Part shown: piece after piece, positions 46,590 through 59,600 of the stretch | Layout: every line of letters starts with the position of its first letter | Position numbering within the stretch: the first letter of the stretch is position 1 | Assembly (NCBI RefSeq): GCF_001949145.1 | Contig: NW_019091452.1 | Coordinates: 248,001-312,000 of the forward strand | Reading direction: 5' to 3' | DNA length: 64,000 nucleotides | Source: Acanthaster planci | Lineage: Eukaryota; Echinodermata; Asteroidea; Valvatida; Acanthasteridae | Notes under the pieces: generated by a model | Database searches by the model: none | What the model saw: only the letters and a program-made list of their open reading frames with translations | What the model was told of the DNA's origin: nothing | Position numbers and translations under genes: made by a program

Positions 46590-47105
46590 GCTTTGTCAAA
46601 AGCCCATCGAGTTTCAATTTTTTCATTGGTAATCTCATCTGCTCAACGTCTTCTAATTCCTTGCTTTACTGGTTACCTGACAATCGGCTTGCTCGACACC
46701 AAAGGGTTAAAAATTATAGTGACTCTTGTCAAATCTAGAGCTCACATTACTCCCACTTTGCAGCTGTTACACTAGCTCTATGTTTACGACCATATCAAGT
46801 TGTTGTAACTGGTCTTTTACTGTTGGCATGATTCTACCCCCAATACCATGTCAACTTGTTAACAATGTACAGTCCACCTAGGTGTTTAAAGATCTTCCGA
46901 TTCCTTTTTCCTTTCTGTTCCTCATACTCCTAATTCATGGAGTGGTCGACCTTTTTGCAGGTCCCCATTTCTGGAATGAACTACCTTAATATTTGTTCTA
47001 TCCCTTTAATTTCAGAGTTCGAAGTTGCGTTGGAATCCCACTTCTTTGTTAACAGTTATAGATTATTTAGTTATTTTTTTGTTTTTTTCTTTTAGACCGT
47101 GCTCA
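46590..47105 (+). mobile_element. LINE ORF2 C-terminal relic
   Basis: Broken plus-strand text such as LLYWLPDNRLARHQRVKNY and, near 46950-47060, FLQVPISGMNYLNICSIPLI then SEFEVALESHFF resembles the conserved C-terminus of non-LTR ORF2 proteins (LHWLPV...; FWNxLPxxIR...; FKxxLKTHFF). It ends about 70 bp before the lysozyme-like gene's start codon. Confidence 0.45.
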
Positions 47106-47171
47106 CTTTTATCTGTTTTGGTTGACAACAGGCATTATTTCACTAACTTTGCATAACATTTCTGTTTCCAG

Positions 47172-49610
47172 ATGGCTTTCAGATGTGTAGTTGCTTTGCC
47201 TATCTTCCTTGTGCTGATGAAAATAGTGATTTCTTGCGAGCACTGCACAGAAATTACACGTGAGTAGTAATCCAAATTCATGGCTAAAATATATTACTTC
47301 ACCATTCGCAGTATGTAGTGCCTCAAGGTCTGATTCCGACCAAAGTATATTGGTAGTTTGTTTTGTTTGATAAGCTCCCAGGCAGCACTAACAAAAGAAG
47401 TGGCTAGAAAATAAATGTTAAGCATTGCTGGTGCTTTTGTTATTGTCGTTTAGTTGCCATGAATGCATAAACATTTCCTCGATCCTGTTTTAGTGATGCG
47501 TTCTTTGATATGTACGTGTTTTCAATGCGCAATACTTTATACCAATATTTAAAGCTGATGATAGCATATATGAACAACGATATTATCAGGAGTTTTTGTC
47601 TCTATGCAGCTGATTGACCTATGATTAAGGATCAGTGTATTGCTCTAAAAAGCCGTAACTAAGAAAAGCAAAGAGGGAGGAGAGGACACAGTCCAAAATT
47701 TCAATCAATCACCTCCTTCACATTATTCCTTTACCATACCTAAAATTAGACCTATCCTGATTTTCCCCTGCTTTTGTGCCCTTGGAATTCATTTGCTAGT
47801 ATTATGGCATGCTCTGAATCAAGCACTTAATCGTTATGTGAGAGCTACCAGTTTACCTTGCTTGCGTAGAATAAGTTCTGCATTAATATTGAACGAGAGG
47901 CTCTACTTACAATATAAAGCAAGGTATGAGACAGAGAGACCCCCACCCCACACACACACTTTGTGTTGGTCATTGTTTCTCTGGAGTCCGAGGAATTCTT
48001 TTCAGGGGGATGTGTTAGGTAACAATGGTCTAGAGTGTATATAGCGATTGGAAATGTTGGAGGGGTAGTACCACTCACTCGCATTTCATGCTGGATATAC
48101 AACTTATGCTTAACATGCAGCGCTGTGAAATTAGGTGGAGTAGAGGTACTTATCGCTGGTAAGATTTTAACATGTTTTTAAAAGACTGTTACAGTAGTTA
48201 ATTTAAGAATTTCGCCCTGTATTGTATCACTGTATACTCTGTGTTTGGCCCCAAGACTTGTGAAAAAACCACAAGCGCAATCGGGTGGGACTTACCAGTT
48301 CAGACGTCTTAACCACTCGACCACCGAGCTTGCCGGTGTCGGCTGGCACAAGTAAGTATGAGGTCGTGGGTTCGAAGACCACCCGAGTACGTTTTCGATG
48401 TTTTCACAAGCCTTCGGGGGAAAACACTGAGTATACAGTGTTATACATTATAATTTATGTGAGGTAGGGCAGAAATTCAAAATTAATTAACATCTCCCCG
48501 GCGCAGATCCTCATTGAAAACAAAGACTGTAGTTACAACGTTTCATTATTTCCAGGGTGGATCCAAAACATTTATTTTTTATTTTGGCGTACTTTCTCGG
48601 TGCCTGAAAATTAAACAATCTCCTGAGGGAGAGGGACATCCTTTAAAATGCTGTTTACGACGTTGTGGACCTTGGAATTAAAAAAGAAATTGACAGAAAA
48701 AATCCTACCGTTGTTTAATTAAGCAAACACAAAAAGCATACAAAATACGATGTTTGTGTTCAAAACAGAAGTCATTTTTTTTGAAAAACCATATTATTTT
48801 TTGAGCCATTAAAGGTTTGCTTATTCTGAACACAATTCTCAGTTCTCCAAAAGAAATATATTCATTTAATTCCTATGGAAATTTCTCTTCAGCTTTATAA
48901 ATATTTGTACTATACCTATCCTTCATAGAGCTGTTTGATCAGATTTTAGATTCGAGGAATAGAGTTTTATCTATAATCACCACGCTGAATATCCACATGG
49001 CTAAACCAGTAGACAAGGCTGTTTGGATTTGACGCCGTCTAAACGTGAAAGATGCTTAACCAAAAAAGGCCATTTAAAACTATTGCACCTAGTACTTTTC
49101 AAAATATTGAAATTAACTCTTAAAAATGCAGGGCCTGGAGCAAGGGGGCAAATGGTTGTTAACGACACTATCAGCAACCTTCAAGCCATTATGAAAGGGG
49201 TCATTGGGAAAGACGTCAGTGTATTTCTGTTTCGCATCGCCTGTGTGGAGTCCAAGTTTGGTACGGATAAAAACACGTATCGTTCTGGCTACCATGGAGG
49301 TATCTGGCAGGTAGATGAGATAGCGTTCAACGACACTCAAGACACTGGTAGCCATTCTAAGTTGAGTGGCAAGCATAAAATTATACTAAAGATCTGTGGA
49401 ATTGACTGGACCATGGTTACCTGGAAGCACCTGAGGAAGCCCCTCTATTCAGGCATGGCTGCTTTGCTTTTTATGTCCAACAAACCATTTAACATCCCTG
49501 ATGATCTTAACGGTCAAGCTGAGTATTGGAAGAAATACTACAATACAGCAAGCGGGAGTGGAACGGTGCAGAAATTCAAGGACGACGTTAGGGGACCAGA
49601 TTGCATGTAG
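47172..49610 (+). CDS. Secreted lysozyme-superfamily-like protein
   Basis: Two coding exons, 47172-47259 and 49132-49610, joined in phase 1 (donor 'acac|gtgagt', acceptor 'aaaaatgcag'), encode 188 aa. A good acceptor (tttctgtttccag) ends right at the ATG, so a 5' UTR exon probably exists upstream. Residues 1-22 form a signal peptide (AFRCVVALPIFLVLMKIVIS). The mature part has FRIACVESKFG (Glu69 as candidate catalytic acid) and YHGGIWQVDEIAF (85-95), the E-S plus G-x-W/M-Q spacing of lysozyme/lytic-transglycosylase folds, then DDLNGQAEYWKKYYNT near the end. Related uncharacterised proteins occur, to my knowledge, in molluscs, brachiopods and lower deuterostomes. A muramidase-like secreted defence or digestive role is inference. 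AATAAA lies at 50002-50007. Confidence 0.75.
48280..48460. repeat. tRNA-like fragment in the lysozyme-like gene intron
   Basis: 'ggtggtcgagtggttaaga' on the minus strand near 48305-48325 resembles a Leu/Ser tRNA A-box, and 'gggttcgaagaccaccc' on the plus strand near 48368-48385 resembles a B-box with arm. They are on opposite strands, so this is not a tRNA gene; it may be joined SINE pieces. Confidence 0.4.
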
Positions 49611-50009
49611 TATTTGAAGTTAATTGATATCATGTATCATTTTTCATTATTCATTTAGTTCATACTAAATGCTATAAATCCATTACACAGTGTACAGTAA
49701 GAAAGGCAAGGGATGTTAGTTAATTTCAGGACAACCATTAAATCACTCTCCTCAGTCATGCAACTATTATTATACCATAACGGAATTGAGAATTAGGCGT
49801 GTGGTCATTAGCGCGTAGCTGCGACTCATGTTTACAAAAAACGACATTACTTAGTATTTGCTTTTAATTCTACCTTTTACGTATACAGAATTTCAGGATA
49901 CAGTGACGTTTATTGTACTCAGATAGGAAAGTTCCTAGTTTTGTTCTTGTCTCTACATATCGTTTACATCATTTTTACACAGAGACACATTTGAATCAAA
50001 TAATAAATA

Positions 50010-52050
50010 TTTTGGGGTTAACTTTTTGGGAAAATCACGGTATGTTATGTGTGGACGACAAATTGGTGAAATCAATATGACTTATTTAGTGAAATCGCTG
50101 AGCAACATCATCTTATGAAAATACATACTCTGACATCTGACATCATTAAAACAATCTCTCAATACAATGCTTTTAAAGAATGGTATGTTTTCCAATACTA
50201 TATTTCAATTTTGTTTTAAACTGTGGTCTTAAGGTCAAACCATAATCTCAACTATGTGTTGCTGGTCAATGGTCTCACCAAACAAAATTCATTATTCTCG
50301 TAATCAGTTCAACCAGTAATGCCTTAGTTGCAGAATTTCCATGTGATCGACCTTTTTTTATTTGAAGATTAAATGGCACATTTAATTTAGTTTATAAGAC
50401 TTTGTTCCCAAAGACCTATCTGAATATCCCTTACACTGCCGTAACATGCTGGAACAAGCTAAACAAGGCACAAGACGGTTACTTATTATGCAAGGGGCAC
50501 GCTGTGTTTGGAACACATCCATTGGCTATCAGACACATGCCACGTGCGTCAGTGTACACGATTGGCCAAAAGTTTTATCATAGTAACATGCGTGTAATTT
50601 CATCACAAACGCCTTTCCCGTCGTATGTCAGAGAGCTAACCATCATGTTCACAACTGCATTCTTTTGATAGTAATAGGTGTCGTTTTCTCTTCCACCACA
50701 ATCCCCACATTCACCGGGTATGTGACTATGGTTTGCTTCTTTTATTTTCCTTGGGACTCAGAATTTTCTCTGCAAGCAGTCGTATCAGCCCCCCAAACCA
50801 CGGGTTACAACTGGTCATATGCTAGCACATTCAAGTTATGGAGGATGTGCAGAGGTTAAAAGAGTTTTGTTCTGGTGCTACCAGATACGCGTTGACTCAA
50901 AATTATTGTTTTAACTGAGGTCTACATAAAGAGAGTGAGATAACATTAAATCTGACTCAAGAGTTTTTAATGATTAGCGACGAACAAAAGTGGCATCCAA
51001 TTTAGTTTAGGATATTTTCAAGATGTATTTTTTTTGCGTTGGGGAGATGAGCAGAGATGACAGTGCTTATTAATATACGTTGGGTAAGGACAAAACCGTT
51101 TAGGATATAAACTATATAAGCTAGCATATGACCGTTATATATAGTTTAGGATACTTTTAAAATGTGAAGGCTAAAACAACATAATAGCTGATTACATTAC
51201 AAGATTCGCAAATAGGAGACAAAATGGATGAATCAATTTGTTTACTGTTACTCAAGGTAAAACTATATGAACACCAACTATATATTTAAGATAAATAACG
51301 AATAAAAGGCTCAGGGGCCCCCAAATAATAACAATGTCAAACTGTCCAAGCATTTTCTTTTCTTCTTCCATCGTTACCCACAAAATGTCCTCCTTTTACC
51401 AAGTGCCTTCAGGGCTGTTTCCCGGTTCAAGAATATACAAGCCCAGGATTTCCGATCTTGCATCATTGGGTACTTTTATTGGCTCCAAGTTTTATTCGAA
51501 ATTTCAAGAAGTCTTCACCTCGCACAAAGCATTTTTACAAAGCTTTTATCATTGCGCCGAGACGCAGCCACAGTTATATCTAAGCACACGCAGCCTTACG
51601 ATACTAAGGCGAGCGGTTAACCATACGGCATACTATTTTCTGTAATGTAACTGGGATAAGCGTTTAAGTACCACCTTAGAAACAATAAGCGTATATCCAA
51701 CGTCCCCTGTACATTATATGTGGTTCACTGAAGTCTGCATTTGCAAAAACCTGATTTAAAACTAGCGTGTCATAAGAGAGCTCACATTTATTTGCAAGGG
51801 GAAACCAATTGTGTTAATTTCATGGTTTCAAATCCGGGAATCTGGAAGCACAAACATCTATCGGTAGAGCGTTCCCCTGACCTATACATGCCGCAGGGGG
51901 CTAAAAATGTCCCAGGCCGATGTGGTTCAGAGTCTACAGGTGAATGATGAGGCTGAGACAAGGCAATCTACAGAACAAGTGTGATCATTATTGTAGTTTT
52001 GAGTGAAGAATAATACCCTGGGGAGATTTTCTTGCATCTGTTACCTTTTA
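50010..52050. other. Intergenic stretch, nothing recognised
   Basis: No recognisable gene or repeat. It separates the plus-strand lysozyme-like gene from the convergent receptor gene. Minus-strand AATAAA candidates for the receptor lie at 52055-52060 and 52099-52104. Confidence 0.4.
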
Positions 52051-52498
52051 AAAATTTATTTAGACTATCTTCAGACAGAAAGCTAACTAAAGTCTGATTT
52101 TATTTCGTTTCACTGTGTTAACCTTTTCCACAATACAGGATTGGATTCCCAATAAAGCTGTTCAAAACTGAACTCCCCACGCTGTCTGCCATTATATCAT
52201 TGTCATTGAGAAAATACATACAAAATAAAAAGAAAAACATATTGCAGTATACCAACACCAATTGCAAAAAGAAAAAAAAGTGAGCTGCTGGATAGTTACT
52301 TTGACTATTACAGAAAAAATTATGATGAAACATTACAACGAATATCTTACAAGAATCAAGGTACTTTTCTGAAGGTCCAAAGAAATTACGTCAATATTGA
52401 TACAGCACTTTTGGAACAATCCGTTAATAACTGACCAAATGTTGATCGGTAGTACAATTTTGATGCTGGATGCTTACTTGTTTTCATGGCAGTTAGTT

Positions 52499-53672
52499 TC
52501 ATGATAGTGCAGTGTCCAAACCAGTTGAAGGCAGGGTTTCCATTGACCTTGTTTTCATCTCGTTTATGAGCTTCAACTTCTCCTCACGCACGGCCCTGGC
52601 CTGCAGGTACTCAGATGCAGCGGTAATGAGCGTGTAAATGTACGGGTTTAAAGATGAATTGATGGGAAGGACGAAGACAACAAACCAGGCATACGCCTCT
52701 GGGCCAATGTGCACCGCCCCTGACTGGGACAAAATCCCAATAATGATCACCGGCATCCAACAGGCAAAGTCCGTACCCACTATCAGCGCCATCTTAGCAG
52801 CCATCTTGATCTCACGACTACGGTGCGCGGTTTTTCGGACCCTTTTAGCTGTGCGCTTGACCTTGACAAATATGGCAACATAGGAGCAAAGGACAATAAG
52901 AAAACACACCATGTTGACACCCAGAAACAGGACAATGGAATAGGTCCAAACTGGCTGACTGCCTTGTCCAATTTGCACGGCAACTGTGTAAGAACCCAGG
53001 GGATTTCTTATGTCGGCCTCTTGGACAATGTAACTCTCCGGTTTAGTCAACAGGGGGAGACCGATACAAACGTCCGATAGACCGTAAACATTAGAGTCAT
53101 CTCTGGTGAGGATGGTAGGCCAAATGCTCAGACTCAAAGCAGCTATCCATATGGTCAGAACCAAGCCTGTGGCCGATTTCTCCCGGAATCTGACCCCACT
53201 GAAGGGGAAAACGATTGATAAGAAGCTATCGATGCTAATCAAAGTTACAAAGAACACCGAGGCTTCGCTGGATAGAACTGAGATCACCCCGGCTATCTTG
53301 CAGACCGGACTCGACCGCCACTCGCTCGGTACACTGGAGTACTTCTCACCAAAATACACATCAGCCCCCGCAATTATCAACATGTACACCCCCATCATGA
53401 AGTCAGAAATTGCTAAGTTGAGCACCAAGAATGAATATCTCTTCTTTCCTCCATTTGTTTTTCCTTGGCAACACCTCCAAACTATGACCACCGCGTTGCC
53501 GATGAGAGCGCTTAGGCCCAGAACCCACATAGCAACACGCAAGAGTTTGTTTTGCATTAGATTTCCACAGAGGTTCAGTGGAGGCATGGCCTCAGTAGTC
53601 TTGCAGTTCTCTAATTCAAAACCATTAACTGACGCAACAAAATCGCAGCATAACCGGTAGTTGTCAACGTAC
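52499..53672 (-). CDS. Receptor 3' exon: hinge, seven-transmembrane domain and tail
   Basis: The exon opens after 'taatacag' with [12 protein letters not shown], the cysteine-containing hinge seen in LGRs. TM1 has [15 protein letters not shown]2 has [16 protein letters not shown] with the sodium-site Asp. SPVCKIAG supplies the TM3 cysteine. TM3 ends [15 protein letters not shown], where Ser (codon 53227-53225) replaces the DRY arginine. TM6 has [13 protein letters not shown], and TM7 has [12 protein letters not shown] (NPxxY at 52648-52634). The cytoplasmic tail is short (~45 residues) and ends GLDTALS. Fold-defining positions are kept except the TM3 arginine, so the protein should still fold as a GPCR. 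Confidence 0.9.
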
Positions 53673-56600
53673 CTGTATTAGACCAAAGCTCAGAGACAAT
53701 AAACATTTCCAAAATATTCTTACAGGATACGGTGCTTCTTGTTTCTAAAGGCCATGGGCGTTACCAAGATGTTTTCCATCGGGAAAGCACCAGTCGCTGC
53801 CAACGTGACAAACCACTAGCAGTGGAAATGGTCAATTTCAAGGTACAATGATTATTTAGGCATATTGCTGATTTTAATTCTTATTCCCGTTTTAATTTCT
53901 TTCCCTTCAGCCTTTTCTACCCAACATCTTTTTTTCTGCTTTTTTAAGCAAGGAGGTGCATCTCTGCAATGTCCTCTGCCTCGCCTAAGAATTTAACCAT
54001 TACCATTATGTGTCAGGAATCACTGTACATCTATCTTCAAAATCAGACAAGCCAAAAAAACTGTTCAAACTTACAGGTCTTTTAGTTTCTTGAGACCGCT
54101 CAATGCATTCTTCCTAATGCCAACAGGTTTCGAGGGGTTCAATGGCACGCCTCTTGTCAAAACTCTGTTTCAAGGTGAATGTCAACATGTTGTTAGATAG
54201 TAACTTCAACATCCACACAAAAATTCAATTGAAGATGTGCGATCAGTTTCTCAATTTTCCACTTACAGCGTTCTCAATTCTGCAAGTCCGTTGAATGCCT
54301 CACTTTGTATCTCATCAAAAAAGATGTTCCTGGCAATTCTAGTTTGGAGCAAAAAAAAACCCAGTTATCCCTCAGGCGCAAATGTTTCTGGTTTAGTGTG
54401 CTGGCTCCCTACAGAATAATGTGCTCTCAAAGCGCAGGTACATTTGTGTTGATACAAAATAGCTGTTCATTGAATCTAGCCTCATATTGTTGGAAACGAA
54501 TTTTAAAAATAAACCCTACTTACAGGGCGTCCAGATTCTCCAGCTCGCTAAATACGAAAGAGCCAATTGTTGAGATTGAATTTTCAGATATATCTCTGCA
54601 GGGAAAAATAATTAAGGGTAAACTGCAGTTGTTAATACCTAAAATATTATTTACATAATTATTTACTTCTTGGTTCGTTTTAGGAGGTGTAAATATATAG
54701 TAATAAGTGTTATTCATCCCGAAAAACATCCACACGTTGTTAATGAAAAAGTCTGCGCTGGATAAATTTTAAATAATCCAACCGATTGCGTCAGTCAGAA
54801 AGGCTAATAAATAAAGTCTTGTGATGTAAATAGAACGATCTTTGTGCACATTTGTCTTAGTCATAGACGTAACAGTGGAGGCCTTCCCCACGGAAGATAT
54901 CCATGCCCTTGTGAAATTTTGAAATTAACAAGACTACATAGAAACGGTTATTTGAATCCAGTGTCTCGTTTAAAAGGAAACCTTAGGTGCCTTACCAGTT
55001 TGCTTTTTTAAAAAATCTACTCACAACAGCGTCAAATTTTGGAGACCGTCAAAGGTACCGTTTAAGATGACAGTTATATTATTTTGAGGCAACCACCTAA
55101 AGGAAAAAATAGACATGAGTTTTTTTTCAAAATTGTAAAAAAGTATGAAATTGCAAAGTATAATGGAGAAGACAGGATAAAATACTGAATACTTTGTAAT
55201 TTCATATACTTTTGAAGAGAGTTAGGAGGACGTTTTACTTCTTCATTATATACAACGTTAGAGGCGGATCCAGGAGTTTTTTTGCAGGAGGTCAAATGTT
55301 TGTTTGAGATAGGTAGGTTACCGTATTTGTCATCGTTTTTTAAAGCAATTTCATCTCCTCATTTTGTCTCTGACCGAGCACTCAAATGAGGTCCATTTAA
55401 GGGTTATTGTTTTTAAGGCGGGCTTACAACCTTTGGATGTAAGCTGCTTCAACAAAGAAAATGTCAATAAGCAGAGGTTGACCCCACCCTACTATGGTAA
55501 CAGTATCCAACACGAATAATCACCGCCATAGTCAAAACCTTACTGTGGAAACTAACACCATAATTCCTTTCGAACAGAAACATAACAAATGCCTACTTAA
55601 AAGGAAGACATTCGAAAGTTGAATTTAACAGGCAGAGCCTTGAATTTGCACAATTCGTACTTACAGCCCTTTAAGGTTTGACAAGTTCTTGAACATGCCC
55701 CTGTTGAGAACGCTGTAGTTTCCACCTGAGAGATAGCTGAAATCAATTTAAGATAAATACATTCGCTTTAGCCCAACCTACAGTTCACTATTGCCCTGCC
55801 AATAAAGCTGACTTGGAACTCGAAACAGTCTGGCACTGCCCACGTTTCACAAATTACAATGCATATGATAAATTCAGAGGACACAATTAAAAGGTGGTTT
55901 CCCTGTGAACAAGGTCAATTAATATGAGCACAAGAAACAGAATACATTAACTGAAGCATACTTTTATTTAAATTAAAATCTCTATATTAGAGTTAAAATC
56001 AGAGTGTCAAGGTGCAACTGTGAAATAGTGCATATGGTCAGGTTCAGGCTATGACTTCAAATAATTTGTGTGTCCATGGAAAATGCATGATCCCTACAGC
56101 TTTTGGCTTCACCATGTGCACATTATATTTTCAGATATAGTATAAAAATGAAGGTATGAACTGAGTGGTACCTTTAGGCCCTACCTGAAGTCGTTTAATT
56201 AAAATCCTGTAGATGTATGCATGTACCAGTAAAAGTGACAATTTAAAGGTACACTTGACATAATGTTAGGGCGTCCAGCGCCCATAAACGTTTCCAGTGG
56301 CAAATGATCCTGTTCTACTCAAAGTGAGAGGTGAATTGCAGAAAATAGCATCCGACCGTTTTTCTATTCCCAATGCTTCTAACACTGTAATTTCACTTGA
56401 ACTTTGACTGTCATTTGTTCCAGGTCTCTCATTCTGGGCGTGTGGTAAAAATGATTCAACCGATCTTCAACATATCATTATTATTGGGCAATATACGGCT
56501 TGGAGGCAAAATACGAAGATAATGGGCCTCCAGATGGACTGAGAGAGAGCTCGATGTTTTAGCAACAGAGGCCCTTTTGTGGAAAATGATCTGTGTCGGT

Positions 56601-59600
56601 AAGGAATATGAAATGTACGCGTTACAGTCGCGTTGGTACCAACAAAATGAACACCTCTTCTTATATAGCTCTCCGGAGTGGGAGCGTGCAGCCAAACCAC
56701 CTCAGAAATCACGCGATCTGATTGTTCTACCAACTGCCATGCATCACCTGATCGAACTACCTTTGAGAGGGGTTTCAATTTTGGGATCGCCCTGGCAGTG
56801 ACTGGAACAGGGGGGATCCATCATCATATGTTTGTGCACAAAACACTACTACATTATTAAATACATGGAATACCTACTCCCGTCTAAAATACTCCTTCCT
56901 TTTGGAAAATGTATCAGGCCATTGTGTGGGATAATTGCCAACGTGTCTGGAAACTTGTGGGTGGTGCCAGCATTGTAAACAGTGTGATTGACAGGGCCAA
57001 GCCTGGGTCTGGAGAAGCTTGCCACGTGGAAATATTTACACTGTCTAGGCCCAGCTGTAGTGCTAGAAAGGCCCTGGATGAGTGCGTCACGGTAATTCAA
57101 GCATGATTTTGTATAGTGGGAATTTCCCAAGTATTTTTAGTATCGCCGATGTATTTCAGTATTGTTGAATTCAGCGCCCACCACTCCAGACCACGCCCCA
57201 AAAAGACACTTCCTTCACAAAACATACCGAGAAATGCCTAGGAAGGCCTCCGTCTGATTTAATTTGGAAAAAAGGAAAACATTGAATAGGGATCGTTTAA
57301 TTACCTAAAACTAAATCTGAGACAATTTGGCCACAAGGTGCTGAATAGTGTCAGATATTGATGTAGGTGCCTCCACGGAATCACCCCACTCCAGATCACG
57401 TCCCCCAAAAAGGACAATTCCCCCTCAAAACATACTGAGAAGTCTTCCTAGGAAGGCCTCCGTCTGATTTATTTTAAAAGAAATGGAAAAGGGCATTTAA
57501 TCATGGGATCGTTTAACTACAACTAGATTTGAACCTCTTTATCAAAATGTGCTGCATTGTGTCAAAAATTGACGTAGGTGCATCCTCGGAGGGGTGTTTC
57601 TTTACGAAGCGGATACGTACAGGGTCTGTGTCCTTTGAACTATGTCTGCAATCGTGGTCTGACTCCAGCCATGCCTGCATTGTACGCTGTCAGTGACGAC
57701 GTCGCAATCACAACCTTCCGGGCAACGCTTTCCTAAAATTTAAAACAAAATTAAAAGGTAAGAGACAAATGCTAGATTTAAAAAGCTGAAAAACAAAGAA
57801 GTAACATAGTAGGAAATAATTTTTCTTGTTTTCTCTCCTGTTTGTGTCTCTGTTTCCAATATTACCAAATCTCTGACCAGTGACTTTTTTCACGCAGTTA
57901 ATAATCATATTTTTCCCAAGGTGCATCAAACTATTTGACTTTATTGTCCATTAACTTTGATCTGCCAAGGGCTGTTGACAACGCTCAGCTGGATACAAGG
58001 TTAGATTTTGTCTTGCCCCAGGACTGGTTTTACTGTTTTCGCCGGTGCACACCGTGCAGGGTGCATGCTCTGGAAAGCACAGCCGAATAGCACTACTAGT
58101 AGAGAGTACTACGTTCACAAGAGACGACCTGCCACAAAAAGTAGTCTTGACGAATCTGTCAAGCTTATCCGAAAAATTCTGAACATAGCTCCCGAGCTCA
58201 AGATAATGAATAACAATGCGCTAAGGCACTGCCGAAGAGAGTGCGCCTTTCAGACTGCAGTTTTTGGCGGTGTGCATGAGCGATAATTATTCATGGTAAT
58301 TCGAACGTGTGAGGCGTGCTCGTAATTTTAGGGTCGGTATACGTGGCTTAATCCATTTCCCGTATAGAGCCGTGTTAAATTCCAACCAGGCCCGAATAGT
58401 TTGGACACAGGAATGTACCACATTCGGAGTTGGTCTCATCGTCAGCAGCTGGGCAATCGGGTTCCCCGTCACACACGTTGTGCCAGTGTATGCAACGATT
58501 TGAATTTGCACACTGGAAAAAGTCCGAGCATTGAATTTTATCTAAAGCAAAAGCAAACAGAAATGTAATCAAGCTTTTACTGTACAGTACGTACACCAAT
58601 CATTTAATTCCATTCTTCAAAAATTACAGCATTGCATTCTGTACTCAAACCCTGCTAAACTAATGGTGGGGTTTTCATTTCATATATTGGAAACACTTCT
58701 GATATCGCACACCCCTAAATTTCAAAACTAAAAATTAATTTAAAAAAATAAGCTGCGTTTACTTATATCAGGTTCATTGCCCTCCCTTTTTCCAAACGCC
58801 ACTAACGGCTACACAACCACAGCTTTTTTCGTTTTAAGTTGGAAATTAATGCCTATTTTTGCAGGCCTGCCCTACACCAAACTATACCACCAGACAGGAC
58901 GCATCCACAACTGCAGAATCTTTCAACATCAAAAACAACTCCTTCTGTTCCAACGATGGTGAAAATTTTAAAATCCACCCTGAAAGCGGTCGCAACCCCT
59001 TTGCTTCCTGCTATTGAACCAACAATAGAGCCAACTTGAGTTGTCTATTTATATTAGCTTGTTTCCGGAGCATGAGCTAGTTCTAACAAAACGAACAAGG
59101 GCAGGGTCGCCTGTAACAGACACACTGAGTGCTCTGATAGTGGCTAGTGAACAATAAACGTTAAAAACAGGTGCTATAAATTGGCAGTTGCATTCAAATG
59201 AAAACAAACACAGAAAAAACCTCTCCTCACCACAGCCGATCTCATCTGACCCATCCACTTGGCAGTCCTGAAACCCGTCACATCTAGCATTTGGTGAAAC
59301 GCACGACCCATCACCGCAGTCGAAGAGGTCCGAATCCGGGCAGGACGTTTCATCTGTTTGCCCAACCAGAAAACGAAAGACGTCCGTTTCAAGATAATAA
59401 CCACTGATGAACGCCAAGTATACATTGACACAACCACTTGTCGTCTTTTCACTATATTTTCGACAATTTGATGTCCAACTGATACTTCAAGTTATTTCAC
59501 GTCCAGATTGTGGCTGATCGACACGAGTATTGAGTATTTGTGTTGACTAAGAATCTTAACGAAGTTGGCTTCACATGGAAAGAGCGCATTTCCTAAATTA

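Noticed and set aside
48280-48460. tRNA gene
   Set aside because: A-box-like and B-box-like sequences are on opposite strands and no cloverleaf can be formed.
53106-53660. 184-codon plus-strand ORF
   Set aside because: Antisense shadow of the receptor 7TM exon.
58008-58286. 92-codon plus-strand ORF in a receptor intron
   Set aside because: No recognisable motif and no matching phase for inclusion in the receptor; treated as chance.
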